Assembly: GCA_028821785.1 (NCBI GenBank)
Contig: JAPKFC010000010.1
Coordinates: forward strand, 1-37,609
DNA length: 37,609 nt
Direction: 5' to 3'
Origin: Candidatus Poseidoniaceae archaeon
GTDB taxonomy: Archaea > Thermoplasmatota > Poseidoniia > Poseidoniales > Poseidoniaceae
The notes below the pieces were generated by a model. That model ran no database searches and was not told where the DNA came from. It worked only from the letters and a program-made list of their open reading frames with translations. Below are positions 1 to 9,339 of the stretch, one piece after another (the first letter of the stretch is position 1; each line of letters begins with the position of its first letter). The position numbers were made by a program, and so were the translations under genes.

Positions 1-1
1 T

Positions 2-1216
2 ACGATTTCGATTCCAAATGGACTTGACCCAATGACAAAATCAATTATTGTTTATCTTGGAGTATCCGAGCATAGACCAATGATATTAGATCTGCAATAT
101 GCGACGACAATAATCGTTGAGCAGCCAGTTTCAATAGAAATGAAATATGTTACACCAAGTATCAATAACACCGGAGTTACAGTTTTTTCCACTATCTGCG
201 AAGCACCTCAGGGGGTTTGCTTTGAGGAATTCCATCCGATAACATTTAATCAATCTGATGACAATGGTACTGTCACAATTACGTTAGACCCATTGGAAAT
301 GGGAATTGAGGATGGAATCTATCAAGTGGAATTTTATATTACTGATGCCTTGTTATTAAATTCAAACACTGAAACTCTAGCAATAGTTCTTGATACCCAT
401 GCTCCAATAGTAAATCTGAGTGGCTCAGAGCAGGTCATAGAATCGCAATCTATCTTTATTTCAGCCTTTATCGATGATGGCTATAGTGGTTCGAGTGAAA
501 ATATCGTTTGGACTATTCATTCACCAGATGGTAAGGTACGCAGTCCTACAAATGAAGAAATTCAAGATGAGTATACATTGAATTTAATTCCAACCATTTC
601 AGGAGAGTGGACTATTGATTTACTTGTAAGGGATATAGGAGGTCACTTCGTTACCACCAATCATTCATTCAGTGTATCTAACAGCGCCCCTCAAGCACAC
701 CTTACACTGGATGGTTTTGAAGTTCACAATGGTAGTTCGTTAACACCTGCAAATACAGATAATTGGGTGTTAGACGGCTCTGCAAGCTCAGACACATTGG
801 ATGATATGCAAACTTTGCAGTATGTGTGGTACATAGATGGAAATGCTAGATTAAGTGGAAAGTCTATATTCACTCAAGACGACTATTCATTTTCAGGACA
901 TAACGAGGTAATACTAGTAGTGACTGATGATGATGGAGCGGAATCACAAATTAATTTTACAGTTTATGTTGAAGAAGAAACTATTACAGGTAATAATTCC
1001 TTGATAGTCATCGGAATTATTGGAATGACAGCATTGATATCGGTACTTTTAGTGATGCGAAATATGAGCGCTAAATCCAGGGGTTCGGCATCATCTAGAG
1101 ATATCCCGAAATGGGGCGGGGCAAAAAATGTGGATGGTGAACAAAATGATGAATCTCCAGATGCCATCGATGAAGGGGACATATGGGCCAACAAATCCCT
1201 TGAAGATAATTCCTAA
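2..1216 (+). CDS. Membrane-anchored extracellular surface protein, C-terminal part (5' truncated by window edge)
   Basis: The frame is open to the first base: the codons before the first visible ATG at 32 read as ordinary protein, so this is probably the C-terminal part of a longer gene and not a complete one. The visible part has beta-rich, Ig/PKD-like segments; a stretch around residues 225-315 with a DGSASSD-type motif and a DDDGAES turn looks like a PKD domain. One hydrophobic helix near residues 330-348 precedes a basic then polar and acidic tail of about 50 residues. This predicts an outward-facing ectodomain with a single C-terminal membrane anchor and cytoplasmic tail. No catalytic motif was recognised. 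pepP follows directly on the same strand. The family assignment is by architecture only. Confidence 0.75.
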   Translation, partial: TISIPNGLDPMTKSIIVYLGVSEHRPMILDLQYATTIIVEQPVSIEMKYVTPSINNTGVTVFSTICEAPQGVCFEEFHPITFNQSDDNGTVTITLDPLEMGIEDGIYQVEFYITDALLLNSNTETLAIVLDTHAPIVNLSGSEQVIESQSIFISAFIDDGYSGSSENIVWTIHSPDGKVRSPTNEEIQDEYTLNLIPTISGEWTIDLLVRDIGGHFVTTNHSFSVSNSAPQAHLTLDGFEVHNGSSLTPANTDNWVLDGSASSDTLDDMQTLQYVWYIDGNARLSGKSIFTQDDYSFSGHNEVILVVTDDDGAESQINFTVYVEEETITGNNSLIVIGIIGMTALISVLLVMRNMSAKSRGSASSRDIPKWGGAKNVDGEQNDESPDAIDEGDIWANKSLEDNS

Positions 1217-1257
1217 CAGTGCAACGGTTGAAAATGGGGTGGCCCTTGGCTGTCATT

Positions 1258-2631
1258 ATGTTCGAGACGGCGATGTTGCAGATTGGTGAAAAACCTGCAG
1301 CTATTAGCATCGATGAGTTTCGTTCTCGGCAAAGCAGATTGTTATCACAGTTGAGGCCTGATGACCTGTTAATTATTTGCCCAAACATGGAATCTACTCG
1401 TTCCAATGATGTCCATTACCCTTACCGTAGTAGCAGCGACATGCTTTATTTATCTGGCTGGAAAGATCCAGAATCCTTAATGACAGCACATAATGATGGA
1501 GAATCGTGGATTGTTACATTATTTGTCCAACCAAAAGATACGCTCAAAGAGATATGGGAAGGTCGAAGAGAAGGTGTTGAGGGTGCATTAAAAGGATGGG
1601 CAATCGATTCTGCACATCCGATAGAAGACGCTTCCACACTATTAGCACAAATGATTGCTAAATCAAATCGAGTCTTGCTTAGAAGTGGTATCAATTCATT
1701 TGTAGATAATATGGTCAACAATGCCATTGAAAGGAGAGATAGAGGTCGGCAACAGTTCGGAAATGGACCGATCTCTATTGAAGACCCATCAGCAAAAATT
1801 GCAGAATTGAGATTGAGAAAATCTGTAGCAGAAATTTCTCAAATGCGACATGTATCACAAATTAGTTCACTTGCTCACGAGATATCAATGCGTCATTCCG
1901 CAGTGGGTAGAAGAGAGTATCAATTACAATCGGTAATCGAGGGCTTCTTTTCTTACGCTGGAACAAGTGGATGGGCTTATCCTTCAATTGTAGGTTGTGG
2001 AGAAAATGCAACTGTTTTACATTACACCGTAAATGACGATATCTGTCAAGATGGGGAGATTATATTGATCGATGCAGGTGCAGAATACAACGGCTATGCC
2101 GCAGATATCACACGTTCTTGGCCAATAAATGGAAAGTTCACCGCCCCTCAGAAAGAGATTTATCAAATCGTTCTCAATGCACAATTAGCAGCGATTGACG
2201 AGTGCCGAGTAGGAAGGCCCTACAACGCCCCTCATGAGGCTGCTAGAAGAGTTCTAGCGGAAGGACTGATAGAATTAGGGGTAATTACTCAAACTTTAGA
2301 TGACGCACTATGCATGGAAAACGGCCAACTCAAAATGTGGTACATGCATAACACCGGCCACTGGATTGGTTTGGATGTCCATGATGTTGGAATATACAAA
2401 CCGAATGGCGAACCGCGTTTGCTCGAAGAAGGAATGTGTCTTACCGTTGAACCTGGACTATATTTTGGAGATTGGAGGCCAGATGTAGATTGCCCTGAAA
2501 GATATGCAAATATCGGTATCCGTATAGAGGACGATGTTCTTGTCACTTCTACTGATCCAGATGTATTGACCAAAGATTGCCCTAAAACCATTTTAGATTT
2601 GGAATCATTGATTGGAAAAGACTTCGAGTAG
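1258..2631 (+). CDS. pepP: Xaa-Pro aminopeptidase (peptidase M24B)
   Basis: Cytosolic metallopeptidase expected to release N-terminal residues that precede proline. The N-terminal half is an aminopeptidase P N-domain (TRSNDVHYPYR followed by LYLSGW, typical of PepP). The C-terminal half is a pita-bread M24 domain with all five metal ligands, counted from ATG 1258: Asp272 and Asp283, His368 in GHWIGLDVHD, Glu398 in TVEPGLYF, and Glu424 in IRIEDD. Length (457 residues) fits the family. The start is uncertain: GTG 1219, ATG 1234 and ATG 1258 are in frame. ATG 1258 is preferred because it puts the N-domain at the usual distance from the start, though no clear ribosome binding site decides it. The next gene starts at the base after its stop. 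Confidence 0.9.
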   Translation: MFETAMLQIGEKPAAISIDEFRSRQSRLLSQLRPDDLLIICPNMESTRSNDVHYPYRSSSDMLYLSGWKDPESLMTAHNDGESWIVTLFVQPKDTLKEIWEGRREGVEGALKGWAIDSAHPIEDASTLLAQMIAKSNRVLLRSGINSFVDNMVNNAIERRDRGRQQFGNGPISIEDPSAKIAELRLRKSVAEISQMRHVSQISSLAHEISMRHSAVGRREYQLQSVIEGFFSYAGTSGWAYPSIVGCGENATVLHYTVNDDICQDGEIILIDAGAEYNGYAADITRSWPINGKFTAPQKEIYQIVLNAQLAAIDECRVGRPYNAPHEAARRVLAEGLIELGVITQTLDDALCMENGQLKMWYMHNTGHWIGLDVHDVGIYKPNGEPRLLEEGMCLTVEPGLYFGDWRPDVDCPERYANIGIRIEDDVLVTSTDPDVLTKDCPKTILDLESLIGKDFE

Positions 2632-3822
2632 GTGATCCGTTTGGATTGGGCTAAGATATTAAAGCAACAGGCCGATTGGTCAAAAACTAATAGTTCTGAA
2701 TATAGATTGACTCCTGAACAGGCAATTGAGTTGTATGATAACGCTCCATTGCATCAATTAATGGCAGCGGCAATGGCTAGAAGAAAATCAATGCACCCTG
2801 AAGGAAATGTAACTTATCTAATTGACAGAAATATAAATTATACAAATGTCTGTACAATTAATTGTCAATTCTGTTCTTTCTACCGTCCTCCAAACCATCC
2901 GGAAACATACACTCAAACTTTTGAAGAAATTAGCGCTAGGATAGTGGAATTGGAGGAAATTGGTGGAAGTAGAATTTTGATGCAAGGAGGTGTCAATCCT
3001 GAGTTACCGATAAAATGGTATCAAGATTTAATTACTTCACTAGTGACAAATCACCCAACTATTGACTTAGATTGTTTTTCACCAATTGAAATTGAAGGTA
3101 TTGCTGATGTTAGTGGTTTGACGACCCTTGAAGTTCTCAAAAAATTCCAATCTGTTGGAATGCATGGACTTCCTGGTGGTGGAGCAGAAATGCTAGTTGA
3201 GTCGGTTAGAAATGATGTTTCTCCAAAAAAAGGTCTACCTAAGAATTGGCTTAGAGTTATGAAAGAGGCACAATCTCTTGGATTAACTACTAGTGCCACT
3301 AATGTGTTTGGTTTCGGTGAAGGTGCAATCGAGAGGGTCGAACATATGCTTAGATTAAGAGAATTACAAGACCAATCTTTGCAACAATACAAGATAGGAT
3401 TTACATCATTTATCGCTTGGCCAGTTCAACTTGAAGTAAACAGTTTCGGAAGGCGCAATAAAGGGCAAAACAAATTCGAATTAGGTGCAGGTTCAAGTGA
3501 ATATCTCCGCCATGTAGCAGTGTCTCGACTTTTCCTTGATAACATTGAAAATATTCAATCATCCTGGCCAACAATGGGTGTCGCAGTAGCCCAAATGGCA
3601 TTGCTAGGTGGTGCTAACGATGTTGGCTCTACAATGATGGAAGAAAACGTTGTTTCTGCATCCGGTACTACAAAATTAAGCGCAAGTGAAGAAGAATTAC
3701 AAGATGTAATCTTTAGGGCAGGATTCCAACCTATGAGGAGGGATTCAGACTACAATCTACTTCCGACTTCTATTCTAACAGCAGAAGTATCCTCTATGAA
3801 AGCGCCTACTCCTATTCAGTAA
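2632..3822 (+). CDS. mqnC: Cyclic dehypoxanthinyl futalosine synthase (radical SAM, menaquinone biosynthesis)
   Basis: Radical SAM enzyme of the futalosine route to menaquinone; it cyclises dehypoxanthine futalosine. The cluster motif CxxxCxxC is Cys74, Cys78 and Cys81 (CTINCQFC followed by SFYR). Downstream, QGGVNPELP, SLPGGGAE-like HGLPGGGAEML, SPKKGLPKNWL and the RELQDQ/FIAWP region match MqnC better than MqnE or CofH. At 396 residues the length is normal. It starts with GTG directly after the pepP stop TAG, with no base between, so translation is probably coupled; the pepP end supplies a GAGTAGG stretch. No other mqn genes lie in the window. CofH/CofG-like specificity cannot be wholly excluded without an alignment, but the residues seen favour MqnC. 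Confidence 0.88.
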   Translation: MIRLDWAKILKQQADWSKTNSSEYRLTPEQAIELYDNAPLHQLMAAAMARRKSMHPEGNVTYLIDRNINYTNVCTINCQFCSFYRPPNHPETYTQTFEEISARIVELEEIGGSRILMQGGVNPELPIKWYQDLITSLVTNHPTIDLDCFSPIEIEGIADVSGLTTLEVLKKFQSVGMHGLPGGGAEMLVESVRNDVSPKKGLPKNWLRVMKEAQSLGLTTSATNVFGFGEGAIERVEHMLRLRELQDQSLQQYKIGFTSFIAWPVQLEVNSFGRRNKGQNKFELGAGSSEYLRHVAVSRLFLDNIENIQSSWPTMGVAVAQMALLGGANDVGSTMMEENVVSASGTTKLSASEEELQDVIFRAGFQPMRRDSDYNLLPTSILTAEVSSMKAPTPIQ

Positions 3823-6800
3823 TCAGTTGATAGTTGGGGCAGAATAGACCACATAGATTACAGCTCTAATCTCACGTTGACCATTTCCAATATTTTCACT
3901 TGGAGTATATTCTTGACCATTGTACAAACCTCTGTAAGTTAGATGATTATTTCCACCATCCATGTTACTCCATGAAGTGATATCGTAGGTCCACTGCTTT
4001 ACATCTTGGCCAGCACACCAACCGGCTCGACCATATGGCCAAGATCCATATTGGTTTGCAACTACGCCATTGGCGATTTCAACCTTACATCCATTGGCCT
4101 GATTATGAGCAACTGGATGCCATTCATAGGTGTGGCTTCCATTCATGTAATAGTGATGTTCATGATCACAAAACTCTGCACAATTAGCGGCATCTTTATT
4201 GAAACCGTGTCCTGTAATTGTAGCAACCAATGAGACCTTAGTTGCCCACGATGGTACTGTAAAATTCATCTGCCTATCATACTTAGATTCGTTATTATAT
4301 GTCCCATCAAATTGTCCTCCAGAGAATGCGTAATCAGCCTCATATGAGCGCTCACCACTACCCCAATTACTGAAGAGGAATTTTACTGTTAAATCACCCT
4401 TATTGGCCCCACCATATTTGAATCGTCTATCTTCCCCATCATCTATCATGAACAAGTATGGTGAAATATCAGTTAACCACATTCCTTCACGTCCATATGT
4501 AGTAATCCATCGCATTATTTCAGTATTACATATTGAACTGTTTTGAGCGTCACAGATATACAGATTAGCAAGGTAATCCCATTCGTGACAGCCGCCCGAA
4601 CTACCATCGGAGTTGCTATGCCTATTTTCCCTATCAGGGCAAGCATGCTCATGAAATACTTCGAGAGTATCATAGGAACTGATATTATTTGTCAAGTCAA
4701 ATGTAGAATTTGAAAAACTGCTGTATCCACCACTCCAGCCACCAGCATGGTTTTGAAAATCCATAATTGTTACAACTTCAACACCAGGGTCTAATTCTCT
4801 CACCTTTGTTGGGAATTCAACATTCCACTGAACCGGCTCAAATGCAATATGGCTTGGATCATTTGCTTGGGTTGGCCAATCATAGAATGAACCGACTTCG
4901 CGAGAAAGTTGGAATCGGTCAATTCCCATGTATGCTGGATTGTTGAATGAATTAATCATTTGTCCTAATCCACCACCAATACTACTTGCACGTTGGTCAA
5001 TATAGTGGATACGATCTTCCCATTTTGTTTCCTCTGAAGGGTTTAGTGCTGCAAGTACAGCCGATTTCCGCTGAGTAACATCATTGTGATATGTTGAATC
5101 AAATGAGCCGAAGAATAAGTGAGTATTATCTGGAAGAGCGCGAATCAATTTCCCAGGATTTTGTCCCCATGTAGCAGAATTGGAGCTTCCATCACTATTT
5201 GTATATTTGAACATAAATAAGTAAACATCTTCACCATTCCAACCCTGTTCAAAATAGAATGTCCCATCCAAAGTGGGAATACTGAAATGTGGTACTTCTT
5301 GCATTGGACCATTCAACGTTGTTGCTGAAGTCCAAGCAATAGGTTGCTGAATAACTGCACAGCCAGAACTATTTGCAGTCCAACGCTGAGGCGTATCAGG
5401 ACAAATGTCTACATTTGAAAATATACCATCATCATCGATATCGGCACATCCAACTGCGTTTACTACAATGTTGGCTGGAGTACCCTCGCACATATCATAG
5501 AAATCTAGGACTCCATCAGAATCGCTATCTCTCTCAATTGATGCACAACCATCTTCGTCAACATCAATGCCAGATAATGGAGTACGTGGGCAAAGGTCCA
5601 ATATTGCACCAGTTGCATTATAGTCACTTATTCCATCATTATCATCATCATCATCCTCGGTGCTATCGTAGCATCCGTCATTATCAAAATCATTCAATTC
5701 ATCTCTAATCCAAGAGGTTAATCCCTTAGAACATGAATCAATAGTATCATTTCTTTGATCGTTATCATCATCATCATCTTCATCTAAATCAGAACATCCA
5801 TCGCCATCCCAATCACTGTATAGATTAGAAGTCCATCCAGTTAGTCCCATCGGACAGGAATCCTCTAAATCGTTAACTCCATCACCATCATCATCTAAAT
5901 CAAAGGATTCATCATGGCATCCATCTTGATCGTAATCTGCATCTAAGGTACTTACCCAACCGACAGAATTCGGGCAATTGTCGTTGACATCATCAATACC
6001 ATCACCGTCGTCATCGTCATCCTCATCACGATCCCTGCAACCATCAGAATCGATATCGTCTGTAGTAGAAGAAATCCAACCCTCGGCTTCTCCAATACCA
6101 TTAGGGCAGTTATCATTCTCATCTAGGATTCCATCGCCATCAGCATCAGTTCCTGCATTTTCAACGATTATAGTTGTCGCTGATGTGTCACTAAGTATTG
6201 TCCATTCACCGCAAGTTGCGACAAATGTGATTGTCACTTCTGCCACGCCATCATATAATTCAGTGAGCATTTTCCAAGTCCCATCGGATTTTACATCGAC
6301 TTGACCTTGACCATCATCACTCGAGTAACTCAAAGAACAACTATCTATGTAATCATGTGTGATCGAGCCTGAAACCCATATTAATCCAAAATCTTCTAAC
6401 GATAATAGAGACGGAGAATTCAAAATTGGTGCACCTTCAACAGGAGGTGAAACCAATATTTCGTGCGTTGCAATTACTGGTCCATCAACAATTATTGTTT
6501 CTGCATTAGCAGCCTCAAAGGTCGCTGCAATACTGTAACTAACAATTTCGTTTGGTATAAAAATAATATTTACGCTATCATCTGATTGTGTCATAGCAAA
6601 TTCAACTTCTGGATAAATTAAAACTGTAGCGAGCCAATCCCCTTCTCCTTGACTTTCAACTGAAATTTGAAGACTCACAATCTCGTCTAATAATGCACTT
6701 GATTGCGCTTCAATAAACAGTACATTGAGACTCATTTGATTGACTACAGGAACTATCTCTTCCTCGGCGATATCATCTGCAGCGCCGAAACAACCAGCGC

Positions 6801-6849
6801 TCAACATCACGAAAATCAATATCACCGCAGTACTACGCTGATTGCCCAT
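3823..6849 (-). CDS. Lipoprotein with thrombospondin type 3 repeats and a PNGase F-like C-terminal region
   Basis: Start chosen at ATG 6849 because the longer frame begins with an unlikely TTG; this gives a short signal with lipobox LSAGC, so the protein is probably lipid-anchored and extracellular. Residues about 25-230 are beta-rich. Residues about 233-500 hold roughly seven Asp-rich calcium-binding thrombospondin type 3 units (DxDxDG...DNCP type). The middle (about 520-680) is unrecognised. Residues about 690-1008 resemble peptide:N-glycosidase F: GCHEWDY, YGREGMWLTDIS, ITGHGFNKDAANCAEF, the EW...H.NQ region, and GSWPYGRAGWCAGQDV ending in DITSW. PNGase F removes N-glycans from asparagine; activity here is inferred from motifs only and the catalytic acids were not verified. 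The stop abuts the mqnC stop from the other strand. Confidence 0.78.
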   Translation of the reverse strand: MGNQRSTAVILIFVMLSAGCFGAADDIAEEEIVPVVNQMSLNVLFIEAQSSALLDEIVSLQISVESQGEGDWLATVLIYPEVEFAMTQSDDSVNIIFIPNEIVSYSIAATFEAANAETIIVDGPVIATHEILVSPPVEGAPILNSPSLLSLEDFGLIWVSGSITHDYIDSCSLSYSSDDGQGQVDVKSDGTWKMLTELYDGVAEVTITFVATCGEWTILSDTSATTIIVENAGTDADGDGILDENDNCPNGIGEAEGWISSTTDDIDSDGCRDRDEDDDDDGDGIDDVNDNCPNSVGWVSTLDADYDQDGCHDESFDLDDDGDGVNDLEDSCPMGLTGWTSNLYSDWDGDGCSDLDEDDDDDNDQRNDTIDSCSKGLTSWIRDELNDFDNDGCYDSTEDDDDDNDGISDYNATGAILDLCPRTPLSGIDVDEDGCASIERDSDSDGVLDFYDMCEGTPANIVVNAVGCADIDDDGIFSNVDICPDTPQRWTANSSGCAVIQQPIAWTSATTLNGPMQEVPHFSIPTLDGTFYFEQGWNGEDVYLFMFKYTNSDGSSNSATWGQNPGKLIRALPDNTHLFFGSFDSTYHNDVTQRKSAVLAALNPSEETKWEDRIHYIDQRASSIGGGLGQMINSFNNPAYMGIDRFQLSREVGSFYDWPTQANDPSHIAFEPVQWNVEFPTKVRELDPGVEVVTIMDFQNHAGGWSGGYSSFSNSTFDLTNNISSYDTLEVFHEHACPDRENRHSNSDGSSGGCHEWDYLANLYICDAQNSSICNTEIMRWITTYGREGMWLTDISPYLFMIDDGEDRRFKYGGANKGDLTVKFLFSNWGSGERSYEADYAFSGGQFDGTYNNESKYDRQMNFTVPSWATKVSLVATITGHGFNKDAANCAEFCDHEHHYYMNGSHTYEWHPVAHNQANGCKVEIANGVVANQYGSWPYGRAGWCAGQDVKQWTYDITSWSNMDGGNNHLTYRGLYNGQEYTPSENIGNGQREIRAVIYVVYSAPTIN
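5340..6150 (-). repeat. DNA encoding about seven thrombospondin type 3 repeats
   Basis: On the minus strand this stretch encodes a tandem series of Asp-rich units with spaced Asp-x-Asp-x-Asp-Gly loops and a paired NxCP / DGC cysteine pattern. The runs of GAT codons appear on the plus strand as repeated ATC and ATCATC stretches, which create long false open frames there. The known role of such units is rigid calcium-dependent spacing in extracellular proteins. Units vary in sequence, so this is an old repeat and not a recent duplication. Confidence 0.85.
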
Positions 6850-6897
6850 ATATTTGCATGGATTAAGCCAACCCTTCAATGTGTTGCAAGACAGATA

Positions 6898-8040
6898 TCA
6901 AAAAATATTGGACTCAGTTCTACCATCATTGACCATCAAAGTCTTCTGCTCAACATGTTCGGAGGAATGTTTCACTCTAAGTGGTTCGACCCACAACAAA
7001 GGGCCTTCATTTTCCCTTTCAATTTGAACTACAATTTCCCAATGAATTCTCACAAGAGGCGTTATGGTGGTACCCGGCCATGAGTTTTGTGGATTGTTTA
7101 GAACCATTTCACCCTCACTGTGCTCAACTTTACCGCCAGATTGCATAACGCGCATAGGGCGTAAAAAGAGCCCGCCTCTCACTCCTTGTCGCTGCATTGG
7201 AGCATCTTCTCCTGCTCCGGTGCCATCATCCAAACCCACTTCCCAATGATGAGGTAGTTTGGTAGTTAATCCAGGGGGTGGTTGCCCTTCAATTGTACGA
7301 TTCAAAGCTGAAAAAACGGCATCCCTAGCCGGAGGTAGTGCACCTACTCTCCAATAAACTGAAATTGATTTCCAATTATCATATATTTTATCAAATTTAA
7401 CTTTTAACTTCAAGTTTTTATCGGCGATTGCATCACCGATAATTTCTATTTCTGGAATCAAGGGTCGATCGGCGAGGAATCGTTTTTGTTTTTGTAAATC
7501 GCTGAAATTTGCAGCAACACGTAATCCGAGAGGAATAAAAAAGAGCGGCACTACTATCAATGCCAGTAACGGGTAATCAAGTAATCCGATGCGAACAGTT
7601 TCAGTTCCGATTCCAGGTACTCCGATAGAATTTAGTAAAGGTTCAATGAACAAATATAGAAGTGAAAACAGTAGCACATAAACTACCCTATTGATGAATC
7701 TTCTAGCAGTTGCATGAATTGGGTGAGGGGTTAAGTACCACCCTCTACGCTGCTTTTCTACTATTATTGGCCACTCTGATTCGTCCTCGGTGCCATAATC
7801 ATAGACTTCATGCTTGATTGTATTTCCATCAAACAAATATCTCCGCTCTATCAACCAACTTGATTTCTCTCCTATTTTGAAACTTGGAATTGATTTTGAA
7901 ACAATTTCCAGAGCTTGCTGCTGGTCAATATCATCTGCTAGGAGTTCATTATTCTTTGAGATTGGTAACTCCGATGCGACTAATCTATGAGCCTCAAATG
8001 GTGGGTATTTTACCAAATGTTGTACTTCTAATGAACCCAT
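6898..8040 (-). CDS. Membrane protein of unknown function, two transmembrane helices
   Basis: A 380-residue protein without a recognised family. A soluble N-terminal region (about 1-110) contains a WLIERRYLFDG stretch and a basic KQRRGWYLTPHP segment just before the membrane. Two hydrophobic helices lie near residues 114-136 and 154-176. A long soluble C-terminal region (about 185-380) looks beta-rich, with WPGTTITPLVRIHWEIVVQI near the end. Its ATG lies nine bases after the TGA of the geranylgeranyl-reductase-like gene, and that overlap supplies a GAGGGTTAGAG ribosome binding site, so the two are probably co-translated. A link to lipids or the envelope is inferred from that coupling only. 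Confidence 0.72.
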   Translation of the reverse strand: MGSLEVQHLVKYPPFEAHRLVASELPISKNNELLADDIDQQQALEIVSKSIPSFKIGEKSSWLIERRYLFDGNTIKHEVYDYGTEDESEWPIIVEKQRRGWYLTPHPIHATARRFINRVVYVLLFSLLYLFIEPLLNSIGVPGIGTETVRIGLLDYPLLALIVVPLFFIPLGLRVAANFSDLQKQKRFLADRPLIPEIEIIGDAIADKNLKLKVKFDKIYDNWKSISVYWRVGALPPARDAVFSALNRTIEGQPPPGLTTKLPHHWEVGLDDGTGAGEDAPMQRQGVRGGLFLRPMRVMQSGGKVEHSEGEMVLNNPQNSWPGTTITPLVRIHWEIVVQIERENEGPLLWVEPLRVKHSSEHVEQKTLMVNDGRTESNIF

Positions 8041-8049
8041 CTCTAACCC

Positions 8050-9264
8050 TCATGTAAATAATAATTTGACACCGGCCTTCAGTGCAAGTTTTCGGAATGC
8101 AGGTACCTTTTTCAAGAGTTCCATCCCTAATGGAACTGGTTTTTCAATATCTCCTACAGAATTGATTAATTTTAGAACTTCAGGTTTAGAAAAATTCTCA
8201 AAGTGCATATCTAATTCTTCATCAGAACAATTGCTAACTAATAAATCCCTTAATGCTCTTGCTTTATCTTGAGTTCTTTTCATCTCATGCCACTTTTTCG
8301 AAGTAATTTTTTGTAATTCCTTTTGTGATAATTGATTATTGTTAATCGTTGTTGAAAGATTGTCGATAATCATCTCAATCTGTTTGAATCCAGGTCCGAT
8401 ACCTCCTCCAGTGGTAGGTTTTGCCATACCGGCTGCGTCACCGATTAACATAACTCTATTTTTAACGGGATTCTTTACCATTCCACACGGTATCGGTCCG
8501 CAGTATCTTGCAGTTTCTTGAATATCACTAAACCTTTCAGCCCAGAGGGGGTGATTGATTAAATCGTGATAGCACTGTTCAACCGAACGACCCTTCAAAT
8601 GTTCAGCAGTTGACCATATTCCAATTCGATGAGTACCGAACCCAGAAGGTATAACCCATGCAAAAAAACCGGGAGCAACTTTTGAACCGCTATACATTTC
8701 TAGCCATCTATCATCGCTTTTATAGCCTACAACTTCTGCTTGAAAACCAATCATTAATTCTTTAGGTTTACCCATTTTGAAATATCTTCTAGTCCAAGAT
8801 TGAGCACCGTCACATCCGATTAATAGTTTACATTTCAAGTCAATAATCTCGTTATCCTTATTGATTGTTAATTTCACTTCATCATCATCAACTGAAGCAT
8901 CTACAGGCATTGAATTAAGCCAAAGTTCTGCACCGGCTTGCAAAGATTGCTGAACAACACCTTGATCAAATCTCTTGCGACATACAACATATGTTCGTGG
9001 ATTGTTTTTTTCTCCGACTGGCACTAAAGTTCCGCTTGGCCCATGTATTAGTGCCCCATCAATTTCTTGAAGGATGGTATCTTCCAATGATACAGAACGC
9101 ATTGCTCTTGGATTGACCAATCCAGCGCATTGAAATGGACGGCCAATTTCATTGTGTTCTTCTAGCAATAACACAGAGTGACCTCTTTCAGCCAATAAAG
9201 TGGCACAACGTCCACCGATTGGACCTGCGCCAACAATGACAACGTCCCAAAATTGCTGTGTCAT
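8050..9264 (-). CDS. Geranylgeranyl reductase family FAD-dependent oxidoreductase
   Basis: FAD flavoprotein of the geranylgeranyl reductase / digeranylgeranylglycerophospholipid reductase family, which in archaea saturates isoprenoid chains of membrane lipids. The N-terminal dinucleotide fold VVIVGAGPIGG is followed by EEHNEIGRPFQCAGLVNP, in which the Cys in the substrate pocket is characteristic. A second FAD contact, LIGDAAGMAKPTTGGGIGPG, lies near residue 275. ATG 9264 is taken as start; the frame extends one codon to TTG 9267. Length of 404 residues is normal. A 75-base gap separates it from the upstream topoisomerase gene, so it may have its own promoter. The substrate could also be a menaquinone side chain, given mqnC nearby, but that is inference. 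Confidence 0.85.
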   Translation of the reverse strand: MTQQFWDVVIVGAGPIGGRCATLLAERGHSVLLLEEHNEIGRPFQCAGLVNPRAMRSVSLEDTILQEIDGALIHGPSGTLVPVGEKNNPRTYVVCRKRFDQGVVQQSLQAGAELWLNSMPVDASVDDDEVKLTINKDNEIIDLKCKLLIGCDGAQSWTRRYFKMGKPKELMIGFQAEVVGYKSDDRWLEMYSGSKVAPGFFAWVIPSGFGTHRIGIWSTAEHLKGRSVEQCYHDLINHPLWAERFSDIQETARYCGPIPCGMVKNPVKNRVMLIGDAAGMAKPTTGGGIGPGFKQIEMIIDNLSTTINNNQLSQKELQKITSKKWHEMKRTQDKARALRDLLVSNCSDEELDMHFENFSKPEVLKLINSVGDIEKPVPLGMELLKKVPAFRKLALKAGVKLLFT

Positions 9265-9339
9265 CAAACTGCAACCGCAACCGATGAGCCATCAACCTTC
9301 TCATGGAAACAAAAGATAAATCGCCAAATATGATGGCAA

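Noticed and set aside
5373-6304. Long plus-strand open frames rich in His, Tyr or Ser
   Set aside because: They are opposite the Asp-codon repeats of the lipoprotein; the GAT-rich strand gives false open frames on the complement, with no ribosome binding site and low-complexity products.
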